Origin: Lotus japonicus
Lineage: Eukaryota; Streptophyta; Magnoliopsida; Fabales; Fabaceae
Assembly (NCBI RefSeq): GCF_012489685.1
Contig: NC_080043.1
Location: 43,353,127-43,417,126 of the forward strand
Reading direction: 5' to 3'
DNA: 64,000 nucleotides
This document shows, piece by piece, positions 46,401 to 58,544 of this stretch. The translations under genes were made by a program, and so were the position numbers. The notes under the pieces are model-generated. The model searched no databases and was not told where the DNA came from. It worked only from the letters and a program-made list of their open reading frames with translations. Position 1 is the first letter of the stretch. Each line of letters starts with the position of its first letter.

Positions 46401-49400
46401 GGATTATTGACTCTGGTGCTACAGATCATATGACACCTCACCCCTCACATTTATCTTCTTATTCCACTTACCCTGGAAAACATTATATCACTGTTGCTAA
46501 TGGATCCCAAAACCAGATTACGGGATGTGGTAACATTCACCTTAGTCCATCTCTTCCCTTAAAGCGTGTGCTTCATGTCCCAAAGCTTTCTAACAATCTT
46601 TTGTCCATCCATAAACTCACTCGAGACTTGAACTGTGCAGTAACCTTTTTCCACTCTCATGGTGTTTTTCAGGATCTTGCCACGGGACAGATAATTGGGA
46701 TTGCTAAGGAACAGGACGGGTTATACTGTCTGCAGCACGAGGAAAGCAAGTGTCATCAGACGAGTTCAAAGTCCTGGAATACTTCTCAAATATGGTTGCG
46801 ACACAAGCGTCTTGGGCATCCCCCTTTTAGTATTCTTAGGACTATGTTTCCCCATTTATTTTCAAAAGTGTCAGTCGAATCTTTTCATTGTGATGTTTGT
46901 CAGTTTTCTAAGCATCATCGTTCAACTTTTCTTCCTAGTAATAATAAATGTGTTCAACCTTTTGATCTTGTTCACTCTGATGTGTGGGGACCTTCGTCCA
47001 TTTCTAATGTTTCTGGTGCAAAATGGTTTGTTACTTTTATTGATGATTGTACTCGGATTACATGGGTTTTTCTTATGAAAGATAAGTCTGAGGTGTTTCA
47101 ATTATTTGTTAACTTTTTCCACATGATTAGAACACAGTTTGGGAAACCTATTAAGAGGTTAAGGTCAGACAATGGGAAAAAGTATGTTAACAAGAATTTT
47201 TCTGAATTTCTTACAAAAAATGGTGTTGTTCATGAGTTGACTTGTGTTGACAGCCCACAACAAAATGGGGTTGCTGAAAGGAAAAATCGTCATCTTCTTG
47301 AAATCACTCGAGCTTTACTCTTTCAAATGAATGTTCCTAAGTTTTATTGGGGGGAAACATTCTTGACGGCTGCTTATTTAATTAATAGGTTACCTTCTAG
47401 GGTTTTATCTAATGTTAGTCCTGTGCAGGTTATGACTAGCTTCTTTCTGTCAGTGCCCATTAAGTCAGGGTTTCAAAGTCGTGTATTTGGCTGTTCCGCC
47501 TTTGTACATGTTCATGGTCATCATCGGGATAAGTTAGATCCTCGGGCTATTAAGTGCATCTTTATAGGATATGCCTCAGATAAAAAGGGATACAAGTGTT
47601 ATCATCCTCCTAGTCGTCGTGTCTATATATCCATGGATGTTACTTTTCAAGAATCAGAGTCTTTTTATCCCAATCCTCAGCTTCAGGGGGGAATACTCAG
47701 GAAGCTGAGTCTCCAGAATTGTCTGTTATTCCTCTTCTACAGGAGCCCTTGATGCCTTCCTCCATTCCTATCACTGAGGACAGTGATGATGATGACAATG
47801 GTCCTGAACAAGTACCAAATCAGAATGATGACAATGGTCCTGAGTTAGTACCAGATCAGAATGATGACAATGGTCCTGAACTAGTACCGGATCAAAATAA
47901 TGTTGACAGGTTCAGGATAAAGTACCAGCGGAAAGTAAAACCCGTCCTGATCCAACAACAAGACCAACCATCTGATCCTGAGGTAAGTGTTCCGAACCCT
48001 GAGCCTAGTAATTCCTATGAGCATAACCTTGATGTAGTACCTATTGCCTTACGAAAAGGAAAATGATCTTGTGCCAAGTACCCTATATCCCAATTTGTGT
48101 CTACTCAAAATCTTTCTGTGCAGCATCAAAGTTTTATTTCAGCTATTAACTCTATTAGAGTCCCTACATCAGTACAAGAAGCTTTAAAAGATAAGAACTG
48201 GATTCAAGCCATGAATGAAGAGATGCATGCACTGGACAAAAATGGCACTTGGGAGATTGTTGAGAAGCCAAATGACAAGAGGACAGTAGGTTGCAAGTGG
48301 ATATATACCGTGAAGTACCGATCTGATGGCACACTTGACAGGTATAAGGCGAGGCTAGTTGCAAAGGGATACACCCAGACCTATGGAATTGATTATGATG
48401 AGACATTTGCTCCGGTAGCAAAAATGAACACCGTAAGGATCATTCTTTCCTTAGCAGCTCACTTTGATTGGGAGTTGCAACAGTTTGATGTTAAAAATGC
48501 TTTCTTGCATGGAGATTTTGAGGAAGAGGTGTATATGGAGATTCCACCAGGGTATGACCCTACTTCAGGAAGAAATAGGGTGTGCAAACTGAAGAAGGCT
48601 TTATATGGGCTCAAACAGTCACCCCGAGCTTGGTTTGGGAGATTCACTAATGCTATGGTGTCTCTGGGTTATAAACAAAGCCAAGGTGATCATACCCTCT
48701 TTATCAAACATACTCGAAATGGTAAACTCACTCTTTTGTCAGTCTATGTAGACGATATGATCATTGCAGGTAATGATGAACTTGAGAAGCAGAATCTGAG
48801 GAAAGAGTTGGCAGCCCAATTTGAAATGAAGGACCTTGGAAAGCTGAAATATTTCCTAGGTATGGAGGTGGCATACTTGAAGCAAGGGATTTTCATATCT
48901 CAAAGAAAGTATGTCCTTGATCTTCTCAAAGAGACTGGAAAATTGGGTTGTAAGCCCATGGGAGTGCCGATAGAGCAAAACCACAAGATTGGAAGCAGTG
49001 AGGAGGACCTTAGGGTTAATAAGGCTCAATATCAGAGACTTGTGGGGGCTTTAATTTATCTATCTCACACTAGACCTGACATAGCTTATCCTGTTAGTGT
49101 TGTCAGTCAATTTATGCATGACCCACAGGAGAGACACTTACAGGCTGTGGATAGAATCTTGCAGTATCTGAAGGCCAGTCCAGGGAGGGGTCTGTTGTTC
49201 AAGAAGAGTGAGCAATTGTCTATGGAGGTTTATACTGATGCAGATTATGCAGGGTCAATTGTTGACAGGAGATCCACTACTGGATATTGTATGTTCTTGG
49301 GTGGAAATTTAGTTACATGGAGGAGCAAGAAGCAGAATGTAGTTGCCAGATCAAGCGCAGAGGCAGAGTTCAGAGCCATGGCTCAAGGAGTTTGTGAATT

Positions 49401-49701
49401 GTTGTGGATGAAGATCATACTAGATGATTTGAAAATAAAGTATGAAGCTCCCATGAGACTCTTCTGTGATAATAAGTCTGTCATTAGTATTGCGCACAAT
49501 CCAGTCCAACACGACAGAACAAAGCACATAGAGATAGACCGACACTTCATCAAAGAGAAATTGGATAGTGGTCTTATATCTACACAGTACGTCCCCTCAG
49601 GACTTCAGTTGGCTGATGTGCTCACCAAAGGACTTCCCTTGGAGCGGTTTAGAGAACTTACTTGCAAGCTGGGAATGATAGATATCCATTCACCAGCTTG
49701 A
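46401..49701 (+). pseudogene. Copia-2 pol (protease, integrase, RT, RNase H), broken
   Basis: Protease WIIDSGATDHMT lies at about 46401. The integrase zinc region is HKRLGHP with CDVCQFSK; the core shows HSDVWGPS, LRSDNGKKYV and PQQNGVAERKNR. RT begins near 48170 with YVDDMIIAG at about 48745; RNase H ends in LADVLTKGLP, stop 49699-49701. Breaks: a frameshift near 47690 and TGA at 48064-48066. The RT-RNase H half (48097-49701) is undamaged. Three 12-residue acidic repeats (QNDDNGPELVPD type) sit between integrase and RT at 47786-47900. Confidence 0.92.
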
Positions 49702-49707
49702 GGGGGG

Positions 49708-49902
49708 TGTTGTAAATAAGGAATTAATATAAGAATTATTATTAGAATATTATATTCAGTATTAGGAGATTTATTCTCTTATTAGGAGATTGTGTACATA
49801 ATTAGTTATTTCCTTATTTAGGATTAGTCTTCTACTATATAATGTAATTACCCTTTGTATTATGATTAAGAAATAATAATACAGTTTCTCCTACTTTCAA
49901 GT
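49708..49902 (+). repeat. Copia-2 3' LTR
   Basis: Preceded by the polypurine tract GAGGGGGG; about three differences from the 5' LTR. Followed by GGTAT, the presumed target duplication. Confidence 0.88.
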
Positions 49903-49907
49903 GGTAT

Positions 49908-51458
49908 CAATCGACGCTTGAGAAATTTGTTAATAAAAGCCAGATAGGTTTTTTTCCTAATAGAGTTGATCAAATAATCACAAAGCTGGAGTTGTTGAGG
50001 AGAAAGGTGAAGAAGATGGTTCAATCAGAAGGTAGAGCGAATGCAAAGTAATGAAAACTTGGACAAGTACTCACGATGGTTCATTTGAAACTTTAAACAG
50101 GGAAATAAAGATTAAAGGTAAGTTTGTTTTTAATTTAAGGAAAAGTTACCTAGTGGCTTTACTTTATGTCTATTACAAAGTCTATCAATTTTTAAATAAT
50201 CAGTGTAATTGGCCGGGTTTTTAAAACAAGAGTCCCAGGTATTCTCAGGGTAAAAAAGTATAACTTCTGAAGAACTCACCGATAATGGATTTTAATGGGT
50301 ATTGTTCTGCTAAATAAAAAAATGGATGACTTCACCTCATCCCAAACCATCTTTAAGATTGTTGATAGTTTGGATTTTTAAATGATTTATCTGATGATAC
50401 ACTAACTCTAGACTATTTTAGCACATTGCATTTCTTTACTTCTCATTCCTTTGCTCGATTGATATCCACTGCCTGTCTGTAGAAGACTTCCTATTTTAGA
50501 TTAACACCTATCATACTAGCTGAATACTATGGTAATCTCATCAGCTAGTCATGCATGATCGTTGTAATTACTTGCATGATCATGTTATTTTAATCATATT
50601 CATACAGTAAGCATGTGCTATGTTCAATTAAATGTTACAACCAATCTAAGATCAGATACTTGTGGGACAATCATAATATAATCTGTCCAATTGTTCTAAA
50701 AGACTATTGATTGAGTTTTGAATTTGGCATCCCTTCATTTAGGTGATTGACATATCATGTTCAAAATTAAAGACATGAAAGTTGGTCCATACATATAAGA
50801 ACTTCCATCTTTCTACTAATATGGAAATTATGGAAATTAATGATCACTGGCACAGCATCTTAGCTAGGGAGTAAAAAAAGAATGTAATGAAGAACGTTTT
50901 TAGCATTAGCCAATAGGTAAGTTGTCGATCACATGTTTAGTGTCACCCACATTATGTCTTTGACGGGGTTTTGACATGAAGATGCATTGTTTGGGGTCTT
51001 TGGGTGTCGTTCTGTCCATTGTTATCTGGGTTGTGATGACAATGGGTTTTGCTTTGATCTCGTTGGTATGCGGGTCCGATGGAATCAGAGCGTGCACGTG
51101 GCCCTCCGGTGGTTGAGGTGGTTGCCGATGCTGTTGGAGTTGGCCATGATGTCGTTGCTGTCGCCCCTGAAACTATGGCTAGATTTGGTCTTTTTGTTTT
51201 TTGTTGGCAGGTTTGTTTTTGACATATTGCTGAGCCTTTGTGGCTTGTCCTTTATCGAGACTCGAGAGGACTTGTATCTCGGCTCGATGATTTATTTTCG
51301 TTTGTTTTTTTGGAGGCTTTGTTCTTGGGATTTTGGTAGTTGGTTTTTCCTTGGCAGTTTTGGGTTTTGATCTGGCAGAGAATATTTTGGGTTTTGCCTC
51401 TTTTGATTGGATTTGTGATCCTTGTATCTCGACACTTTATAATTCAATAAATATTTTT
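49908..51458. other. Intergenic DNA with a LINE-like 3' tail at its right end
   Basis: 49908-50930 shows nothing recognisable. From about 50940 the sequence is GT-rich and ends ATTCAATAAATATTTTT; beyond the inserted MULE it resumes TGCCCTTGAAAAAAAA. This is the kind of tail seen at plant LINE 3' ends. No RT coding is present, so the assignment is tentative. Confidence 0.35.
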
Positions 51459-52821
51459 GGCTTAATACATCAGAAGGCCCCTGAATTTGTAAAGGGAATC
51501 AGTTCCAGGGCCTGGAAAATTTTCGCATCAAATTGGGTCCCTAACAAATTTTTTTTAATTCAATTAAGGCCAAATGCGTGTCTGATGCTGATGTGTCTAA
51601 ATTTTAACAGACATGGCATTTCCGTGTGGCTTTTATAATTATTTTTAGAAACCAATAATTATTATTCCTTTATTATTAATTCCAAGTCATTAAAAAAAAC
51701 TTAATCTAACCTGAAAAAACCTAACCTAATTTGAAAACCTAATCAAACCCTCTCCTCCTTCCTCTCTTCACTATCTTCTTCCAAACACGGCCGACCTTCC
51801 TCTTCCTCCAACCAGCCGCCACCTTCTAACTGATCCCTGGCGAGAAGGAGAGAAGGAAGAAAGCTTCCGCACAATCGGCCGGCGATGGAGGCCACAGTAG
51901 CTGACGAATCGACAGAGGCTGGGAAGAAAATACCAAGATCTTGAAGAGATCCACGATTTGAAGATGGTGGTGCAATGGAGGTCTCAACGGTGCGGCGAGA
52001 TGGCAAGGCTCACGGTAGTGCGGTGGTTGCAACAGTGAGGAGCGACGGCGCGTGGAAGAGGAGGACGGCAGAAGGGAAGGTCAGGTTAGCTTTGGGTTTG
52101 ATTGGAACATGGTTGGCTTTGTGGTGATTGAGAAGAGGTTTCTTTCTTCTTCGTCTCTTTCTGGTTTTGATTTAGGGAGATTTGTTTGCTTGAAGATTCA
52201 GTGACAGGGGAAGTGGGTGTTGTTCTGATTTAGGAGCTTGAGGTTCTGGGTCCAGTTAGCTATGCAGTGGTTGTGATTGAAGGCTTGGGTTTGAAGGGAA
52301 TGGATTTTTGTGGTTTTAATTTCTTTGATGGTGGTTCTATCTTCTTCCATTGTACTAGCTTCTCTGCAAATGATAGTGCTTCTCTGCACTGGTAATTACA
52401 CATCTTGTTGTGGTTATGAAGCTGTCTTTTACCTGTTGTGGTTCAAATTGGGGCTGAAGATCACTTAGGAGGGTTCAATTTGGGGCTGAATTGTTATTAT
52501 TAGATTAGGAATTTGTTATTATTAGATTAGGTTATTATTTAGTTAAGGGTTATTAGATTAGAGATTTTATTAAGTTTTTTATTTTTTTCTGCTTAAATAA
52601 ATGAGTTGGAATTAAAAAAATAAAGTATTATAATTTTTTAATTAAAAAATAATTATAAAAGCCACGTGTAATTGATGACTAGGACAAAATTGAGGTTTGA
52701 CAGCATTTGACCTTAATTGAATTAAAATTTTTTTGTTAGGGACCTAATTTGATGTGAAAATTTTCCAGGCCCTGGAACTGATTCCCTTTACAAATTCAGG
52801 GGCATTCTGATGTATTAAGCC
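51459..52821. mobile_element. Mutator-like element with perfect 9-bp TSD, possible gene capture
   Basis: Long inverted ends (about 170-200 bp) begin GGCTTAATACATCAGAAGG and its inverted partner ends CTGATGTATTAAGCC. The 9-bp duplication AATATTTTT lies at 51450-51458 and 52822-52830. The interior (about 51720-52500) is much richer in GC than the surroundings and looks like the 5' portion of a gene, with short frames such as MEATVADESTEAGKK at about 51885. No transposase. It fits a Pack-MULE, but the captured gene is not recognised. Confidence 0.85.
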
Positions 52822-53209
52822 AATATTTTTTGCCCTTGAAAAAAAAGAAATCAGGTGATATAATTAAAGACCAAAACAGAACAAACATTTAGCTTCTAGT
52901 TTTATGGGATAGAATATATTTCAAATAGATGCATTTTCAATGCACGGGTAAGCAGAAACCAGGAGCTCTAAAGATCACAACTTCAAATGTTTCTTTAAGG
53001 AACTCAAAGAACGAAAATATCCTCTACTCAAAGAATTGATTTTACGGTCTCTAAATTATACTCTCATTTGCTACTATGCAGTATGCAGTCATCTAAAGGG
53101 TGCTTTGTTCTTCAGCCATTGTGGTTTTTTTTACCAGAGGCACTTAATAAGTTTCTAAGGGGATTTTACCTGATGTAAGGAATGATAAGCAGCAGCTATC
53201 TTGATAGTC

Positions 53210-53248
53210 AGAAAACTAAGAAAGACTGCAATGGACAATGGAAGTGAA
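53210..53248 (+). repeat. 39-bp direct repeat, copy 1
   Basis: Identical to 56847-56885. The two copies bracket the copia-3 and TRIM remains and an exon-like segment. Confidence 0.85.
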
Positions 53249-53272
53249 AAAAACACAAGATGCAGAGGATAT

Positions 53273-53534
53273 AAGTGTATAAGGGTAGAATAGGGATATG
53301 TAAATATCGACAGCTGGATACAGCTGTAATGACAGCTGTTATTAGTTAGGATTCAGTTAGGATTTGATAACTGAATAGTTAGCTTGAAGAGCAAGCTACC
53401 AGCACTCTATATAAGTCATCTACTCACTATTGTAATATTCAGCATAATGAAAATAGAGATTCAGTTTCAGATTCTGTTACAGTTTCTCTCTCTTCTCTCT
53501 CTCTCCCCTTTTCTCGTTTTCTCTGGTTCTATCA
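53273..53534 (+). repeat. Copia-3 5' LTR (left end estimated)
   Basis: The right end is fixed by the primer-binding site TGGTATCAGAGC at 53535-53546. The left end is placed at TGTATAAGGG but has no partner LTR to confirm it. CTATATAAG at about 53406 is the likely TATA box. A CT-rich leader stretch precedes the end. Confidence 0.6.
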
Positions 53535-53546
53535 TGGTATCAGAGC
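53535..53546 (+). promoter_or_regulatory. Copia-3 primer-binding site
   Basis: TGGTATCAGAGC immediately after the LTR end ATCA. Confidence 0.9.
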
Positions 53547-53555
53547 TTAGGTTCA

Positions 53556-54540
53556 ATGGTAGAAGCTTCATCTTCAACGCTTCCCTCATCTTCTTCTTCT
53601 ACGCTTCCCTCATCTTCTTCTTTGCATGAGAAAGCTTTGACTCATGCTGTCATCAAGCTTGATGACACGAATTTCTACTCCTGGAAACAACTGGTTGAAG
53701 GAGTGATTAGGGCTCACAAATTGCAGAAGTTCATTCAAGATCCACTGCAAATTCCAGAACAGTTCTTGACTGAGGAAGATCGATTGACAGAAACAGTGAA
53801 TTCAGCATACTCTGAATGGGAGCAACAAGATTCTACTCTGTTTACTTGGTTGCTCTCAACACTATCTGCTTCTCTTCTTCCTACAGTGGTTCAGTGTCGA
53901 CATTCATGGCAGATCTGGAAGGAAATTCATACTTTCTTCAACGCACATTCCAAGGCTCAATCTACTCAACTGCGCTCGGAATTGAAGACAATCACAAAAG
54001 GAACAAAGACTGCTACAGAGTATCTCAAGCGAATCAAGACTATTGTCAATACACTGACTTCGATTGGTGAGCCAGTTCTGTTTCGTGATCATCTTGAAGC
54101 CATCTTTGATGGACTTCCAGATGAGTATAGTGCGTTGATGACTGTGATTTACAGTCGTGACACCTTTTTCACGATCTCTGAAGTTGAGGCCATGGTGATT
54201 GCTCATGAAGCACGCTTTGAGCGCATGAAGAAGAAGCAGCATGCAGATTCTACTGCATCTGTTTTTCTTACCCAAGTTCCTTCTCAAATTCCTGCACCAG
54301 TGTCGCAACCACCACCGGTGGCCAATCCTTCTCCATCATCTCCGTGGCAACCACCTTCAGCGTCACAATCTGCGGTGCAGAGTGATGAGCACGATCGCGA
54401 CAATGGAGGAAGCACCAATGGCAACTATGGAGGTAGCTATGGCCGTGGACGCGGTCGCGGGAGAGGTTGCAGCACTCTCTAGTGTACGTTTTGTCACAAG
54501 TTTGGTCATGATGTTAGTTCTTGCTGGTCGAAGCCTGCGA
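53556..54540 (+). pseudogene. Copia-3 gag with one nonsense codon
   Basis: It opens MVEASSSTLPSSSSS and has the KLDDTNFYSWK start of the copia gag core, then typical helices (LSTLSASLLP, ATEYLKRIK, LPDEYSAL). A glycine-arginine stretch (YGRGRGRGRG) ends at a TAG (54480-54482). The same frame continues into a CCHC knuckle CTFCHKFGHDVSSCW. Only this codon separates gag from pol. Confidence 0.85.
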
Positions 54541-56356
54541 CAGCATCGAATGGTTTGAATGGTGCTATTGGTCAATCCAATTTTGGAAATTCGACTACTG
54601 CACCCAATTTAGGGTTTTCTGGAGCTCAATTTGGGAATTTAGGGTTTCCTAATGCTCAATTTGGGGGTTTTGGTCCCTACACGAATTTAGGGTTTCCTGG
54701 AGCAAATTTGGGATTTTCTGGACTCAATTTAGGGTTCTCTGGAGGAAATCTGGGATTTCCTAATGCTCAATATGGAGGTTTTGGTCCCTATACTGGTCTT
54801 GGAGCTGGAATGCACAATCCTTTTGGTCCTTGGTGTGCACCTCCTACTGTACATGGTACTTTGGGCTCTCAATTTTCTGCCAGACCACAACAACAGGCAG
54901 GAGCTATTCCCAGAGGTTTTACTCCTCCTACTGCACCACCTCAAGCACCACCACAAGCAATGCTTGCTACTGTTCCTTCTCAGGGTCCCTCTCCTACTAC
55001 AGCTGCAGCAGCAGTACAGTGGTTTCCTGACTCTGGTGCTACTCACCATGTCACCAATAACCCTGCTGTGTTTATTGATAACGGTCTAGTGAGCTCCTCA
55101 GAACAGATTTACATGGGCAATGGTCAAGGATTGCCTATTCAATCCATAGGTTCAGCTTCTCTTCCCTCAATTTTTAACCCTAAAGCTGTTCTTATTCTTA
55201 ATAAACTGTTGTTAGTTCCTTCCATTACAAAGAATCTTGTTTCTGTAAGTAGGTTTGCTAGGGATAACAATGTGTATTTTTCCTTTCATGCTACTTACTG
55301 TTGTGTTCGTAATCAGGACACCTCTGAGCTTCTTCTCACAGGATGTGTGGGTGAAGATGGTCTCTACTCCTTTGATGGACCTCTCACTCGAGCTTCTTTG
55401 TCCTCAAGCCAGTCTTCTTCAGCACTTTCCTTTCAGCATCACCAGGCTGCTCTTGTCTCACAGCCTAGGGTCAATAAAGCAGTTTTTGCTACCAGTAGTA
55501 GTTTACCTTCTTTGTCTTCTTTTACACAATCCAACACTCACGCTGATGTTGTTGATAGTAGTAGCAGTAGCAATATTTCTTTGTATGATTTGTGGCACTA
55601 TAGAATGGGTCATCCCCATCATGATGTACTCAAACTTGCTTTATCTCATTGTAATATACCAATTCCCAGCAATAAAAGCATATTTTCATTTTGCAAAGCT
55701 TGTTGCTTAGGCAAATCTCATCGATTGCCTTCTTCTTTGTCTTCTACCACTTACTCTACTCCTTTTGAATTAGTTTTTGCAGACCTTTGGGGGCCTTCCT
55801 CCAAAGAGTCATCTTGTGGATTTTATTACTTTCTTACTTGTGTTGATGCATTCACTCGCTTTACCTGGATTTTTCCTTTGAAAAGAAAATCAGATACATG
55901 TGCTACTTTTCTTAATTTTCAATCCATGGTTGAACTTCAGTTTGGTCACAAACTCAAAAGTGTTCAAACTGATGGAGGAGGGGAGTTTAAACCCTTAATC
56001 TCTCATTTTGCAAATCTGGGAGTTGTTCACAGGTTAACATGTCCTCACACACACCATCAAAATGGTAGTGTGGAAAGGAAACATAGGCATATTGTAGAGA
56101 CTGGTCTTACTCTTCTTTCCCATGCTAAAATTCCTCTTGAATATTGGGATCATGCCTTCTTAGCTGCCACTTATCTAATAAATAGGATGCCTACTGCTAC
56201 TCTTCAAGGACACAGTCCCTTCTCCAAACTTTATGGCAAACTTCCAGATTATAAAAGCCTCAAAATCTTTGGTTCAACTTGTTTTCCTTATCTTAGACCC
56301 TATAACTCTAATAAATTGTCTCTTCATTCTAAAGAATGTGTGTTCATTGGCTATTC
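54541..56356 (+). pseudogene. Copia-3 protease and integrase, truncated
   Basis: The N-terminal linker has repeated NLGF(S/P)GAN units (54600-54800), then Pro/Gln-rich sequence. Protease WFPDSGATHHVT is at about 55018; the integrase zinc region is LWHYRMGHPH with CKACCLGKS; the core shows FADLWGPS, VQTDGGGEF and HHQNGSVERKHRH. The reading reaches KECVFIGYS and then runs into the TRIM. RT and RNase H are absent. Confidence 0.88.
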
Positions 56357-56679
56357 ATACTCAACCACAAAAGCTAGCTCAAGAGTTGAGGTTTGCACTA
56401 CCCTTATAAAGCTTATCTTGGCTCTATCTCTAGCCAATGTGGGACTTCTAACACACCCCCTCACGTCCAGGATTGAACAGACTGGAACGTGGGATCAACA
56501 ACGGGTGGCCCAAATATGGGTGATCTCCACAACAAATGGATCTAGGATAGGCTCTGATACCATATTAGAAATTGAGAGGCCTATACTCAACCACAAAAGC
56601 TAGCTCAAGAGTTGAGGTTTGCACTACCCTTATAAAGCTTATCTTGGCTCTATCTCTAGCCAATGTGGGACTTCTAACA
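56357..56679 (-). mobile_element. TRIM element (miniature LTR retrotransposon)
   Basis: Two identical 97-bp direct repeats (56357-56453 and 56583-56679) flank a short interior. On the minus strand each begins TGTTAGAAGTCCCACATTGG. TGGTATCAGAGC (complement of 56551-56562) is the primer-binding site and GTGAGGGGGTG (complement near 56454-56464) the polypurine tract. The right-hand LTR extends 20 bp further (to 56563), so the left LTR is truncated where it meets copia-3. No target duplication is found. Confidence 0.85.
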
Positions 56680-58544
56680 GAGGATACTAAACCAGAGTAG
56701 TTAAAGTAGAATGAGTTGTTTTGTTGTTATTATATGCATTGCAGTGCAGGAACAGGCGAGCCTTACGGCAAACTTGTGCTCAATTGATTCTTGTACAATT
56801 GACAGAAACAGATGTTGGAAAAATGTGGATGCAATGGTTGAAGTGGAGAAAACTAAGAAAGACTGCAATGGACAATGGAAGTGAAGTCAGAGCAATCATA
56901 CCAAGCTGCTTCATGGTTTCATATCTAACACTTAGTACCGTAGGATACCTATATATCAGCTTTTTAAACACCATTTTTAACAATCTCAGTTTATAAAATG
57001 ATGTGAGAACCATTTTCAAGTCATGTGGTTCTCTGTATTCAGTTCACCATTCTTGCGTTTTCTGTTTCTGTGACTTCCTCCACAGTTTGTTTGAGGGCCA
57101 AACTTAATGCTGAAAGCCCCAATAACACTTGTATGTTCCACAATATTATTCCTCATTGCTGCCTCCCCATGAAGTTGGTTTGCACCATTATTTCAGTTTA
57201 GGGGGGGGCACTTCTACGTTCATGTTGATTGCTTTTGGGTATTCTCAATTTCCTTTTGTTTCCTCCAAGTACAGCCCTTTCATGCCCCTTGTTTTCAAAA
57301 TACCCCAAGGAGTTTTTGATTTGGTAAAACGGATTTAAGCTTTGTTCCCCTCCGCTTCCAACTGTTCAATGCGTTCGATTTGTTAATTGTATTCTTTTGT
57401 GCTGATTATGTTTACTTTTGGTGTACAAATTTAAAATGAATTTGGGTAGCTCTGGCTTCTCAATTTTATTGTATTAACCGTGGTTTTACACCGTTTTGAT
57501 GCTAATTTGTCTTGACTCATCATGTAGTAGACTCCCTTAGATATATCAGTGTGATCCATTACATTGTATAAGCATGATTGAAGATCCAATTGGTTAATTC
57601 AGTGAATGTTACCTTATCTAGGCCTATATTTTACATGGAAAAGTAGATGACAAAACCTTATTAGAGACTTTTCTGTTCTTTGATTAAATTAGAGTTTTGA
57701 TCTTCTGTATTTGAGGTATGGGAAAGAAGTATTGTTTTCTTTGTTTTGTGTTATGGTATGAGAATGATAAATTTTAAATAAATACTATTATTTACATAGA
57801 GCTGGTTTTATTGCTGAACTATTTAATGTAGAACTTGGGACTTGTCGTAGTTCATAAATCATGAGAAACTTGTTGGAGTTTGAGCTGCATTCGGTCTAGA
57901 TACTGATGTTAACTTCTCTTATACAGAATGGCTAAGCCCAGTTTATTGTACCTTACTGTTTCAATGCTATTGGCAAAAAGATCCTGACACTGGTAAGTAA
58001 TTTCATCTTGCAGCAACTCCAATGAAGATGATTTGAAATTTTACTTTATCTGCCTGATATGAGCAAACTTTTTCTATGTTTTATAGTTCTAGACAACTTT
58101 CATCTCTAGAAGTTCTATCCGTGTTTGTCTATCTTTCTACCATAGGCCAACCCAAGAAAACACAAACCTTGCTTCAACTTTCTGGGCTGTTTGTGAATTG
58201 TGACATCCTATGATCACACCAGTAACGTTAAAATGGTTAAAGAGAAAGGATAAAGTAATACATTGATATAAAAATACCTTTTTATGGGAATCATCAATGT
58301 ATGAGCTGCATTTGGTCTAGATATTGCAACACCTTTTAATTTTTAAATTGTGAGCTTAAATTTCTTTGGTGATTTTTTGCTCGTCTATTAACTTGCAATC
58401 CACCACTGGGTTTGAAATTCTTCTTTGTTGTTTGTGGATTTTATTTTCTCTCATTTTAGTGCTAAGACTAACATATGGCCAGCCATAGAAATTAAGGATT
58501 ATAGGTTTCAAACTTCCTAATTTCTTAATTTATCATGTTAACTT
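56680..58544. other. Exon-like fragment and unassigned intergenic DNA
   Basis: From about 56745 (after TTGCAG) a frame reads VQEQASLTANLCSIDS and on to DCNGQWK before TGA at about 56883. It contains the second 39-bp repeat. I cannot name the gene. The rest shows no domain or repeat. Confidence 0.35.
56847..56885 (+). repeat. 39-bp direct repeat, copy 2
   Basis: Perfect copy of 53210-53248, inside the exon-like frame that encodes EKTKKDCNGQWK. Confidence 0.85.

Larger units (their letters stand above)
34936..49902 (+). mobile_element. Copia-type retrotransposon 'copia-2', split by element B
   Basis: Short LTRs of about 195 bp lie at 34936-35130 and 49708-49902 and differ at about three positions. 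GGTAT is found on both sides (34931-34935 and 49903-49907). The primer-binding site is 35131-35142 and gag-pol is in order protease, integrase, RT, RNase H. Element B (35261-45026) sits in the leader between primer-binding site and gag. Without B the element is about 5.2 kb. Short LTRs and the YVDDMIIAG type RT suit the Ale/Ivana kind of copia, but the lineage is not resolved by eye. Confidence 0.9.
53273..56356 (+). mobile_element. Truncated copia retrotransposon 'copia-3'
   Basis: It has a 5' LTR, primer-binding site, gag, protease and integrase, then stops abruptly at 56356 against a TRIM element. RT, RNase H and the 3' LTR are missing. Gag and pol are in one frame with a single nonsense codon (54480-54482). 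Confidence 0.85.

Noticed and set aside
50987..51638. Frames of 127 and 101 codons rich in Phe/Leu/Trp
   Set aside because: GT-rich sequence of a probable LINE 3' region and MULE end; no domain or start context.
54729..55089. Overlapping frames opposite or out of phase with copia-3 pol
   Set aside because: Shadows caused by repeats and biased composition of the true frame.
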